The translations under genes and the position numbers were made by a program. DNA of 64,000 bases from Jiangella mangrovi. Lineage in GTDB: Bacteria > Actinomycetota > Actinomycetes > Jiangellales > Jiangellaceae. Location of the stretch: assembly GCF_014204975.1 (NCBI RefSeq), contig NZ_JACHMM010000001.1, positions 3,658,001-3,722,000 on the forward strand, written 5' to 3'. The notes under the pieces are model-generated. The model ran no database searches. It saw only the letters and a list, made by a program, of their open reading frames with translations, and was not told the origin of the DNA. This document shows positions 50,383 through 58,074 of this stretch, one piece after another. Within the stretch, counting starts at the first letter, position 1; every line of letters starts with the position of its first letter.

Positions 50383-50873
50383 GACGCGTCCTGCGGCGGC
50401 GAGGTCATGATCTGCGCCGCACTCGCCTTGACCAGCGCCTTCGACCAGGCGAGCTGCCGTTCGGCCTGCGTCCGGGACGCCTGGGCGAGGGCGAGCAGCT
50501 CGCGGTCGCGCAGCGCCTGCGCGGCCTGGGCGACGACGTCCCAGTCCAGCACCACCCCGGCGCTGCGGCGGTGCAGGTCGCGCAGGTCGGCGAGGAGCAG
50601 CAGCCCGGGGTCGACGGCGTCCGCTGCGGCACCGTCGACGGCGGCACCATAGCCGGCACCGTAGCCGGCCGGCTCGGAGACGCCGAGGCCGTAGCGTCGG
50701 CCCGCCTCGACGAGGTCCGTGGCGTGCTGCTCGGACCAGCGGGCGAGGTCGTGGCAGCCGTGGTGCAGCTCGGGATCCGCGCCGTGCCGGTCGGCGACCC
50801 GCAGCAGCGCGGCCGCGAGCTCCGTCTCGTCCCGGTACAGATCCCGCAGGGCGGCGGTCAGGCGGACCATCAT
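50379..50873 (-). CDS. Helical hypothetical protein between FdhA-like and HhH genes
   Basis: A 164-residue, wholly soluble, mainly helical protein. The first ~65 residues (ELAAALLRVADRHGADPEL and HDLARWSEQHATDLVEAG) have spaced His and Glu that recall ferritin-like or hemerythrin-like bundles, but no clear metal site can be named. A Tyr/Gly-rich link (GYGAGYGA) follows, then further helices. ATGA overlap with the gene upstream and GTGA overlap with the gene downstream link all three. I do not recognise the family. Confidence 0.6.
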   Translation of the reverse strand: MMVRLTAALRDLYRDETELAAALLRVADRHGADPELHHGCHDLARWSEQHATDLVEAGRRYGLGVSEPAGYGAGYGAAVDGAAADAVDPGLLLLADLRDLHRRSAGVVLDWDVVAQAAQALRDRELLALAQASRTQAERQLAWSKALVKASAAQIMTSPPQDAS

Positions 50874-53350
50874 CGCGCACCTCCGTCCGGCAGGGTCTCC
50901 AGGGCGAGGCTGCGCTCGTCGCCACGGGTGTGCGTGCCGACGTCGCGGACCGGGCGGGACGCCGTCGTCGTCGGCGCCGGGGCGGGGGAGCCGTCGCCGG
51001 CCGCGATGCGCTCGACGGCGGCCGCGGCGGTCTTGAACAGCGGCTGCTTGGACGCCGGGTCCCAGTCGGTCGGCGTCAGCTCGTTGGCCGCCCGGCCGTG
51101 CGCGCCGTCCGCGCTGTTCGCGCCGCCGGGACGGTAGCCGCCCGGGGTATCCCAGTAGCCGTAGTGGAACGGCAGGAAGACCACGCCCGGCCGGATGCCG
51201 CTGATGCGCAGCCGCGCCTCCACGCTGCCGCGTTCGGTCGTGATGCGCAGCAGGTCGCCCTCGTCCCAGCCGTGCGCCCGGGCGTCGTCGTCGGACACCT
51301 CGACCCAGACGTCGGGCGCCGCGCGCTGCAGCTGCGGGGCGCGGCCGGTCTTCGTGCGGGTGTGGAAGTGGTACAGCGTCCGGCCGGTGGTGAGCACGAA
51401 CGGGTGCGCGTCGTCGGGCGGCTCGTGCGGGGGGACGTACTCGGCCGGCTTGATGAGGGCCCGGCCCGACGGGTTCGCCGCCCGGTACGCGGTGGGCTCG
51501 ACCGGAGCGCCGGTGACGAGGTCGCGGCCGTAGGTCTCGCAGTAGCCGGGGTCGGTCGGGAAGACGCCGTCGGCGTACAGCCGCTCGGTCCCGCCCGGAT
51601 GCGCGTCGTTCACGGGCCACTGGATCCCGCTGCGACCGCGGAGCTGGTCGTAGCTCAGCCCGGAGTAGTCGCACGGCCGGCCGGCGCTGCAGGCCTTCCA
51701 CGCCTCGAACGCGCCCTCGGCGTCGGTCCAGGTCACCAGCGGCGCGCCGTCCTGGTCCGCCAGCTCGAGCCGGCGCGCGTAGTCGAGCAGGATGTCGAGG
51801 TCCGGCCGGGCCCCGCCGGGCGGGTCGACGGCCTTCTCGGACAGGTGCACCGTGCGGTCGACGTTGGTGAACGTGCCGGTCTTCTCGCCCCACGTCGCTG
51901 CCGGCAGGACGACGTCGGCGAGCTGGGCGGTCTCGGTGAGGAAGATGTCCTGCACGACGAGGAACAGCCGCTCCTGGGCGAGGACCCGGCGCACGCGGGC
52001 CAGTTCCGGCAGCGAGACCGCCGGGTTGGTCCCCGTCACGTACAGGAACCGGATCGAGCCCTGTTCGGCATAGCGCAGGATCTGCATGAGGTTCGTCGGC
52101 GGGCCGTAGTGCGGGATTCGCAGCGGGTCAACGTTCCAGAGCCGGGCCAGGTCCTCGACGTGCGCCGGGTTCGCCCAGTTGCGGAAGCCGGGCAGGTCGC
52201 CGTCGGCGCCGCACTCGCGGGTGTTCTGCGCGGTCGGCTGGCCGTTCATCTGCAGCACGCCGCAGCCCGGCCGGCCGAGCATGCCGCGGACCAGGTGCAC
52301 GTTGTTGACCTGGACGGCGGCAGCGGTGGCCTGGTGCGACTGGTAGAAGCCCTGCAGGACGGTGGACAGCAGCCGTTCCGCGCTGCCCAGGAGCTGAGCG
52401 GCCGCGCGGATGTCGCCGGCCGGCACGTCGCAGACCTCCGCCGCGCGCTCCGGCGGGCAGTCCGCCACCTGGGCACGGAGGTCGTCGAAGCCGGTGGTGT
52501 GCCGCGACACCCAGTCGTGGTCGACCCAGTCGTGCGCCACGATCTCGTGCAGCAGCGCGTTCATCAGCATGAGGTTGGTGCCGGGCCGCGGCGCCAGGTG
52601 CACCGTCGCGGCGTCGGCCACCGGGGTCTGCCGGGGGTCGACGCAGAGCAGCCGCGGCGGGTTCGGTCCGGCCAGCCGGTCGAGCATGCGCGTCCACAGG
52701 ACGGTCTGCGTCTCGGCGACGTTGTGGCCGTAGAGCGCGATGACGTCGGCGTGGTCGACGTCGGTGTACGAGCCGGGCTGGCCGTCGCTGCCGAACGACT
52801 CCTTCAGCGACTCGCCGGCGGTCGCCGTGCACAGCCGGGTGTTGCCGTCCAGGTGGTTGGTACCGATGCCGCCGTGCGCGATCACCGCCAGCGTGTAGTA
52901 CTCCTCGAGGAACAGCTGGCCGGTCGTGTAGAAGCCGACGGAGCCCGGGCCTCGCTCGTCCAGCAGCTCGCGCGTCCGCCCGGCGACGGCGTCCATGGCG
53001 GTGTCCCAGTCCGCCGGGACCAGCTCACCGCCGCGGCGGACCAGCGGCTCGGTCAACCGGTCCGGTGAGTGGTTGGCCTGCCAGCCGTAGAGGTCCTTCG
53101 GCCCGAGCCGGCCGTGGTTGACGCGGTCGCCGGCGCGGCCGCGGACGCCGGCGATGCGGCCGTCCTTCACCGCGATGTCCAGGGCGTCGCCGTTGGAGTG
53201 CAGGACCGTCGCCGACTGCACCCACCGATCGACGTCGTGCTCGTCCAGTCCGTCCGCCAGGTAGCTGTCGACGCGCGTGGGCCAGGTCTCGCCCGGCCCG
53301 TACGGTGTCCGCGTCCCCCATGGCTCAGCGATCCGATCGATGCGCCCCAT
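50870..53350 (-). CDS. Molybdopterin oxidoreductase lacking the N-terminal [4Fe-4S] cysteines
   Basis: An 826-residue cytoplasmic Mo/W-bisMGD enzyme of the FdhA/NasA/BisC family. The Mo-ligand region reads TRLCTATAGES, with Cys aligned to the ligand of nitrate reductase; the C-terminal molydop-binding domain starts around FVLTTGRTLYHFHT. The place where family members have CxxCxxxC reads TVLHSNGD (T48, H51, D55), and the later GRLC becomes GRLG, so all four FeS ligands are gone. Such an enzyme cannot pass electrons by the usual cluster. It heads a coupled three-gene operon and has a SigB-like promoter. Substrate unknown; formate or a nitrogen oxide are only guesses. Confidence 0.85.
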   Translation of the reverse strand: MGRIDRIAEPWGTRTPYGPGETWPTRVDSYLADGLDEHDVDRWVQSATVLHSNGDALDIAVKDGRIAGVRGRAGDRVNHGRLGPKDLYGWQANHSPDRLTEPLVRRGGELVPADWDTAMDAVAGRTRELLDERGPGSVGFYTTGQLFLEEYYTLAVIAHGGIGTNHLDGNTRLCTATAGESLKESFGSDGQPGSYTDVDHADVIALYGHNVAETQTVLWTRMLDRLAGPNPPRLLCVDPRQTPVADAATVHLAPRPGTNLMLMNALLHEIVAHDWVDHDWVSRHTTGFDDLRAQVADCPPERAAEVCDVPAGDIRAAAQLLGSAERLLSTVLQGFYQSHQATAAAVQVNNVHLVRGMLGRPGCGVLQMNGQPTAQNTRECGADGDLPGFRNWANPAHVEDLARLWNVDPLRIPHYGPPTNLMQILRYAEQGSIRFLYVTGTNPAVSLPELARVRRVLAQERLFLVVQDIFLTETAQLADVVLPAATWGEKTGTFTNVDRTVHLSEKAVDPPGGARPDLDILLDYARRLELADQDGAPLVTWTDAEGAFEAWKACSAGRPCDYSGLSYDQLRGRSGIQWPVNDAHPGGTERLYADGVFPTDPGYCETYGRDLVTGAPVEPTAYRAANPSGRALIKPAEYVPPHEPPDDAHPFVLTTGRTLYHFHTRTKTGRAPQLQRAAPDVWVEVSDDDARAHGWDEGDLLRITTERGSVEARLRISGIRPGVVFLPFHYGYWDTPGGYRPGGANSADGAHGRAANELTPTDWDPASKQPLFKTAAAAVERIAAGDGSPAPAPTTTASRPVRDVGTHTRGDERSLALETLPDGGAR

Positions 53351-53359
53351 GCCGCGTCC

Positions 53360-53385
53360 CTACCCGGCTCGGATCCGGGACATGC
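53360..53385 (-). promoter_or_regulatory. SigB-type promoter of the molybdenum enzyme operon
   Basis: Minus strand GCAT (53385-53382), 16-base spacer, GGGTAG (53365-53360); only the last base departs from GGGTAY. It lies just ahead of the ATG at 53350, so the leader would be very short. Confidence 0.5.
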
Positions 53386-53472
53386 AGGGGAACCGGTTGA
53401 TAACGAGTCGATAACGTGCTTCGGTGGAGGGACGTGGTCAAGCATTCGCCACACCCTCCATGCGGAGACGAG

Positions 53473-54294
53473 GTGTCGGCCGTGACGCACGTCCGTGCCA
53501 GGCTCGACGACCATCACCACCGACGTCAGGACGCCGAACGCGGGCGTCTCACCCACGAACTGTTCCGCCGCGTGGCCGAGGCCGACGGCGTCGAACGCCG
53601 CCAGCTCCTCGACGAAGTGGTGCTGCTCCACCTCGGTCTCGCCGAGGCGATCGCCAAGCGCTACTACCGGCGCAGTCTCGAGAACGACGACATCCTGCAG
53701 GTGGCCAACCTCGGCCTCGTGAACGCGGCGACGCGGTTCGACCCGGAGGTGGGGAAGGATTTCGTCTCGTTCGCCGTCCCCACCATCGCGGGCGAGATCA
53801 AGCGGCACTTCCGCGACCACGGCTGGGCGGTGCGGCCCCCGCGGCGCGTGCAGGAACTGCAGGCGGCGCTGACGACGGCGACCGCTGAGATCGCGCAGGC
53901 GAACGGCGCCACCCCGACGAACGCGGACCTGGCCGAGCACCTGCACGTCGACGTCGCCGACGTCCGCGAGGCGCGGGCGTCGCACGACTGCTTCACCGCC
54001 GCCTCGATCGACTACCGCGGCGACACCGACGAGACCTCGCTGGCCGAGTCCCTCGGTGCCGACGACACCGCGTACGAGCAGTCGGAGGCCGCCGTCGCGC
54101 TCGGACCGGCCTGCCGCGAACTGGCGGAGCGCGACCGGCGCATCCTCTACCTGAGGTTCTTCCGCGGCTGGACCCAGGAGGAGATCGGCCGCGACCTCGG
54201 CGTCACACAGATGCAGGTGTCGCGCCTGCTGAACCGCATCCTGCGCCGGCTGCGGTCGAAGATCGGCGCGCTCGAGCCGGCGTCCGGAGGGTAG
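53473..54294 (+). CDS. Second SigB/SigF-family RNA polymerase sigma factor
   Basis: A 273-residue stress sigma factor, GTG at 53473 with GGAG ahead. The N-terminus is His/Arg-rich (DDHHHRRQD). Region 2 is LHLGLAEAIAKRYYRR, LQVANLGLVNAATRFDP, FVSFAVPTIAGEIKRHFRDHGWAVRPPRR; region 4 is GWTQEEIGRDLGVTQMQVSRLL. It is a paralogue of the sigma gene 4 kb away, most alike in regions 2 and 4. The gap 53351-53472 is shared with the Mo enzyme promoter. No anti-sigma gene adjacent. Confidence 0.92.
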   Translation: MSAVTHVRARLDDHHHRRQDAERGRLTHELFRRVAEADGVERRQLLDEVVLLHLGLAEAIAKRYYRRSLENDDILQVANLGLVNAATRFDPEVGKDFVSFAVPTIAGEIKRHFRDHGWAVRPPRRVQELQAALTTATAEIAQANGATPTNADLAEHLHVDVADVREARASHDCFTAASIDYRGDTDETSLAESLGADDTAYEQSEAAVALGPACRELAERDRRILYLRFFRGWTQEEIGRDLGVTQMQVSRLLNRILRRLRSKIGALEPASGG

Positions 54295-54331
54295 CGCCTG
54301 CCCGTTCCGCGCCGCCGCGTGTCGGCGGTCG

Positions 54332-54709
54332 TCAGCGCGATGACCGGTGGTGCAGGACGCAGAACTCGTTGCCCTCCGGGTCGGCGAGGACGGTGAACCC
54401 CTCGCGTCCCGTCTGCCCGACGTCGGCGCGGGTGGCGCCGAGCGCGAGCAGTCGGTCCACCTCGGCGGCCGCCGTCCCCGCCGTCGCGACGAGGTCGGGA
54501 TGGTTGCGGTTCTTCTCGCTCTTCGGCCCGCCGCTGGGCTGCAGCCAGACGGTGAGCGCGTCCCCGGACGTCCCGGACGGCGGCCGCAGGTGCGCGCCGT
54601 CGCCGTCGTCGTCGGGATGGATGCCGTAGCCGAGCGCCTCGGCCCAGAACCGGGCCATGAGATCCACGTCGCGTACGTCGAGCGTCCACTGCGAGAACGT
54701 ACTCGTCAT
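54332..54709 (-). CDS. VOC (glyoxalase/bleomycin resistance-like) family protein
   Basis: A 125-residue protein with one VOC domain of the Glyoxalase_6 type (WTLDVRDVDLMARFWAEALGYG; NEFCVLHH at the end). A strong GGAGGAA precedes the ATG. Such single-domain proteins are usually small-molecule-binding or resistance proteins; ligand unknown. Divergent from the GAF-ANTAR gene. Confidence 0.88.
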   Translation of the reverse strand: MTSTFSQWTLDVRDVDLMARFWAEALGYGIHPDDDGDGAHLRPPSGTSGDALTVWLQPSGGPKSEKNRNHPDLVATAGTAAAEVDRLLALGATRADVGQTGREGFTVLADPEGNEFCVLHHRSSR

Positions 54710-54738
54710 CGTTCCTCCTGGAATCCATACTGTCGAAG

Positions 54739-55440
54739 ATGAGTGAGGGTGCGGTGAGCGGTGAGCTGGGCTCCGGGGACTTCGCGACGATCGCGGCGGC
54801 GCTGCACGACGCGCCCGATCCGGAACAGACGCTCGAGCTGGTCGTCGACTACGCGCGGCAGGCGGTCGCCTGCACCGACGCCGGGCTGGTCCTGCTGAGC
54901 GGCAGCGGCCGGCTCGAGTCGGCCGTGGTCACGCAGCCGCGGGTCCGCGAGCTCGCGCTGCTGCAGGCGAGCCTCGAGGACGGTCCGGCGCTGCGGGCCA
55001 TGCAGCACCGCTCGGCCGTCGTCGTCGGCGACACCGGCGCCGACACCCGATGGCCGCACTGGGGCGCCGCGGCGACGGAGCGCGGGTTGCGCAGCGCGGT
55101 GGCGGTCCCGCTGGTCGCCGGCGAGGCGCCCTTCGGCGCGCTCAGCCTCTACAGCACGGAGCCGGGCGCGTTCGACGAGGACGACGCCGCCGTCGCCGAG
55201 ATCTTCGCCCGGCACGCCTCCGTCGCCGTCGCGACCGCGCGCGACGAGGCCGGCCTGCGCCGCGCCATGGACGCGCACCACGCCGTCGGGCTGGCGCAGG
55301 GCGTGCTCATGGAGCGCTACGGGCTCGACGCCGAACGCGCGTTCGCCGTGCTCAACGGCGTGTCCCGGCGCAACCGGATCAAGCTGCGCGACGCGGCGGA
55401 GCAGGTCGTCACGACGGCGCGCTCGTCGCCGGAGCCGTAG
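54739..55440 (+). CDS. GAF and ANTAR domain RNA-binding regulator
   Basis: A 233-residue protein: GAF domain ~20-165 (PVPLVAGEAPFGALSLYS type) and C-terminal ANTAR domain ~170-228 (HHAVGLAQGVLMERYGLDAERAFAVL, with the conserved Ala/Gln pattern). ANTAR proteins bind paired hexanucleotide RNA hairpins to prevent termination. It is a single-gene unit here; its RNA targets should lie elsewhere and may be found by searching for the two-hairpin ANTAR motif. Ligand of GAF unknown. Confidence 0.9.
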   Translation: MSEGAVSGELGSGDFATIAAALHDAPDPEQTLELVVDYARQAVACTDAGLVLLSGSGRLESAVVTQPRVRELALLQASLEDGPALRAMQHRSAVVVGDTGADTRWPHWGAAATERGLRSAVAVPLVAGEAPFGALSLYSTEPGAFDEDDAAVAEIFARHASVAVATARDEAGLRRAMDAHHAVGLAQGVLMERYGLDAERAFAVLNGVSRRNRIKLRDAAEQVVTTARSSPEP

Positions 55441-55462
55441 GCCGCGCGGTCTCGGCCGGCTG

Positions 55463-55687
55463 TCAGCTCTTGCGCGCGGTGGCCTTGCCACCCTTGCTGC
55501 CGGCCTTCTTCTTCTGCGCGCTGGTGCCGCCCTGCGAGCTGTCGCCGCCGGAGCCGCTCTTCTTCCCGCCGCGCTTCGAGGCGCCGGGGGAGTTGGCGAT
55601 ACGCGCCGCCCGCTCCTTCGACATGCCCTTGTCCTTCAGGGCCTCGTACTGCTTCTCGTTCTTCACGTTCGCCGACTTGCCGGGCAT
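55463..55687 (-). CDS. DUF7218-type small basic protein
   Basis: A 74-residue protein with the conserved start (QYEALKDKGMSKERAARIAN) followed by a Lys/Ser/Gly-rich disordered tail. GGGAGG nine bases ahead of the ATG at 55687. Family members are small stress-linked proteins of unknown role; the basic tail suggests nucleic-acid binding. A SigB-type promoter lies upstream, back to back with that of the DUF6766 gene. Confidence 0.82.
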   Translation of the reverse strand: MPGKSANVKNEKQYEALKDKGMSKERAARIANSPGASKRGGKKSGSGGDSSQGGTSAQKKKAGSKGGKATARKS

Positions 55688-55733
55688 GGCGTCCGCCTCC
55701 CTCGGTCCGGTTCCTGCGCCTTCTGCGCCGCCC

Positions 55734-55758
55734 GTACCCGTCGGCCTTCTGCGCATGC
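55734..55758 (-). promoter_or_regulatory. SigB-type promoter of the DUF7218 gene
   Basis: Minus strand GCAT (55758-55755), 15-base spacer, GGGTAC (55739-55734). Shares the palindrome GCATGC with the promoter on the other strand. Confidence 0.65.
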
Positions 55759-55778
55759 GGCGGGGCGGCGCCGGGTAC
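55753..55778 (+). promoter_or_regulatory. SigB-type promoter of the DUF6766/TPP-enzyme operon
   Basis: Plus strand GCAT (55753-55756), 16-base spacer, GGGTAC (55773-55778), 26 bases before the DUF6766 start. Confidence 0.65.
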
Positions 55779-55803
55779 GGGCGGGCCGAGCAAGGAGGTC
55801 GCC

Positions 55804-56178
55804 ATGCGCAATCTGCGTCGGTGGGGCGCGGTGTACGTGCTGATCCTGCTGTTCCTGGGGTCGTGGATGGGGCAGTTCTTCACCCAGCTCTCGGAGTTCC
55901 GCAGCGACCAGCAGACGCTCGGAGCGCCGTTCAGCTGGTCGGAGTACCTGGCGTCGTTCTTCGCGTCGACGTTCGAGAACTGGCAGAGCGAGTGGCTGCA
56001 GCTGGTGTTCCAGGCGGTGCTGCTGCTGGCCGCGAAGCACCTGTTGTTCCAGGCCGACGCCGAGGACCTGGAACGGCTCGAGCGCAAGATCGACCGCATC
56101 CACGAGACGGTCGGCGCCGGTCCGGCGGGCCCCGAGGAGGGCGACCCGCGGGCGATCGACCCCGAGCCGCGGACCTGA
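55804..56178 (+). CDS. DUF6766 family membrane protein
   Basis: A 124-residue protein with two helices: WGAVYVLILLFLGSWMGQFF near the N-terminus and WLQLVFQAVLLLAAKHLLF in the middle, and an acidic C-terminal tail with a short amphipathic helix (LERLERKIDRIHE). AAGGAGG ahead. Function unknown; family members are often found near stress genes. Followed after 18 bases by the TPP enzyme, so the two are co-transcribed. Confidence 0.85.
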   Translation: MRNLRRWGAVYVLILLFLGSWMGQFFTQLSEFRSDQQTLGAPFSWSEYLASFFASTFENWQSEWLQLVFQAVLLLAAKHLLFQADAEDLERLERKIDRIHETVGAGPAGPEEGDPRAIDPEPRT

Positions 56179-56196
56179 CGAGGACGGAGGACACAC

Positions 56197-57987
56197 ATGG
56201 CTGAGACGGTGGCGGCCCGGCTGCTGGCGCGGTTGCGCGAGTGGGGCGTCGAGCAGGTCTTCGGGTATCCGGGCGACGGCATCAACGGCATCGTCGCCGC
56301 GTTCGAGGAGGCGGACGACGAGCCGAGGTTCATCCAGTCACGGCACGAGGAGATGGCCGCCTTCGAGGCCGTCGGCTACGCGAAGTTCAGCGGCCGGCCG
56401 GGGGTCTGCGTCGCGACCTCCGGGCCGGGGGCGATCCACCTGCTCAACGGGCTCTACGACGCCAAGCTGGACCACGTGCCGGTGGTCGCGATCGTCGGGC
56501 AGACGGCGCGGGCGGCCATGGGCGGGCACTACCAGCAGGAGGTCGACCTGCAGGCGCTGTTCAAGGACGTCGCGAGCGAGTACCTGGCCGAGGTGAACGT
56601 CCCGGAGCAGCTGCCCAACGCCGTGGACCGCGCGTTCCGGACGGCGCTGGCCCGGCGCGCGCCGACGGCTCTGATCATCCCGGCGGACGTGCAGGAGCTC
56701 GACTACAGCGCGCCGGAGCACGTGTTCCGGCAGGTGCCCTCCGGGCCGCCCGATGCGCCGTCGTCCGTCGTCGTCCCGGCCGAGGACCAGCTGGCGCGAG
56801 CTGCCGCCGTCGTCAATGCGGGGTCGCGAGTCGCGATCTTGATCGGGCAGGGCGCCCGCGGCGCCGCCGACGAGGTCATGCAGGTGGCCGAGACGACCGG
56901 CGCCGGCGTCGCCAAGGCGCTGCTCGGCAAGGACGTGCTCTCCGACGACCTGCCGTACGTGACGGGGTCGATCGGGCTGCTCGGCACCCGGGCCAGCTAC
57001 GAGCTGATGCGCGACTGCGACACGCTGCTGATCGTCGGCTCGAGCTTCCCGTACACGCAGTTCCTGCCCGACTTCGGCCAGGCCCGCGCGGTGCAGATCG
57101 ACCTCGACGGCCGGATGGCGGGCATGCGCTACCCGACGGAGGTCAACCTCGTCGGCGACGCCGGCGCGACGCTGCGGGCGCTGATCCCGCTGCTCCGGCC
57201 GGTGACGGACCGGTCCTGGCGCGGCCGCGTCGAGGAGTCGGTGGCGGACTGGTGGTCGACGGTGGAGCGGCAGGCGATGGTCGACGCGAGCCCCGTGAAC
57301 CCGATGCGCATCGTGCACGAGCTGTCGCTGCGGATCCCCGACGACGCGATCGTCACGGCCGACTCCGGGTCGTCGACCAACTGGTACGCGCGGCTGCTGC
57401 GGATGCGCGGGGGTATGCGGGGGTCGCTCTCGGGGACGCTGGCGACGATGGGCGCGGGGGTGCCGTACGCGATCGGGGCGAAGTTCGCCTGCCCCGACCG
57501 GCCCGTCGTGGCGCTGGTGGGGGACGGCGCCATGCAGATGAACGGCCTGGCCGAGCTGATGACGGTCACCCGCTACCAGGACCGCTGGACCGACCGCCGG
57601 CTCGTCGTCTGCGTGTTCCACAACAACGACCTCAACCAGGTGACGTGGGAGCTGCGGGCCCTGGGCGGCGCGCCCAAGTTCGAGGAGTCGCAGACCCTGC
57701 CCGACATCGACTACGCCGCGGCGGCGCGGGGCTTCGGTGTCGACGGCGTGAACGTGTCGTCGCCGGACGAGCTGGGCGACGCCTGGGACCATGCACTGAC
57801 GGCGGACGGCCCGGTCCTCCTCGACGTCCGTTGCGATCCCGAGGTGCCGCCGATCCCGCCGCACGCGACGTTCGAGCAGGTCAAGGAGACCACCGAGGCA
57901 CTGCTCAAGGGCGACCCGAACGCCTGGCGGATCCTCGTGCAGGGTGTGAAGGCGAAGGCCCAGGAGTTCGTCCCCGGCCGCCGCTGA
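56197..57987 (+). CDS. Thiamine-pyrophosphate-requiring enzyme (PoxB-like)
   Basis: A 596-residue enzyme of the POX/acetolactate-synthase fold: N-terminal TPP domain with the catalytic Glu in RHEEMAAF (~45-52), central domain, and C-terminal TPP motif GDGAMQMNG...NN (~445-475). No FAD-specific loop is obvious. Pyruvate oxidase, pyruvate:quinone oxidoreductase or a related carboligase are all possible. The close linkage to DUF6766 and the SigB promoter suggests use in stationary phase or stress, for acetate or acetyl-phosphate formation (inferred). Confidence 0.88.
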   Translation: MAETVAARLLARLREWGVEQVFGYPGDGINGIVAAFEEADDEPRFIQSRHEEMAAFEAVGYAKFSGRPGVCVATSGPGAIHLLNGLYDAKLDHVPVVAIVGQTARAAMGGHYQQEVDLQALFKDVASEYLAEVNVPEQLPNAVDRAFRTALARRAPTALIIPADVQELDYSAPEHVFRQVPSGPPDAPSSVVVPAEDQLARAAAVVNAGSRVAILIGQGARGAADEVMQVAETTGAGVAKALLGKDVLSDDLPYVTGSIGLLGTRASYELMRDCDTLLIVGSSFPYTQFLPDFGQARAVQIDLDGRMAGMRYPTEVNLVGDAGATLRALIPLLRPVTDRSWRGRVEESVADWWSTVERQAMVDASPVNPMRIVHELSLRIPDDAIVTADSGSSTNWYARLLRMRGGMRGSLSGTLATMGAGVPYAIGAKFACPDRPVVALVGDGAMQMNGLAELMTVTRYQDRWTDRRLVVCVFHNNDLNQVTWELRALGGAPKFEESQTLPDIDYAAAARGFGVDGVNVSSPDELGDAWDHALTADGPVLLDVRCDPEVPPIPPHATFEQVKETTEALLKGDPNAWRILVQGVKAKAQEFVPGRR

Positions 57988-58000
57988 CCCCGGCTGCGGA

Positions 58001-58046
58001 TGGGTGAGCGTTTGGTGGTGCTATGGCGCCAGTAGATGCTCACCCA
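58001..58046. terminator. Long bidirectional hairpin after the TPP enzyme
   Basis: Twenty-one opposed positions, of which 20 pair (four G-U), around a 4-base loop (58001-58021 with 58026-58046). Between convergent genes. Same size class as the hairpin at 37.7 kb but with an unrelated sequence. Confidence 0.75.
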
Positions 58047-58074
58047 CGGTCTGGTGGCCAGCCTTGCTGAGGCG

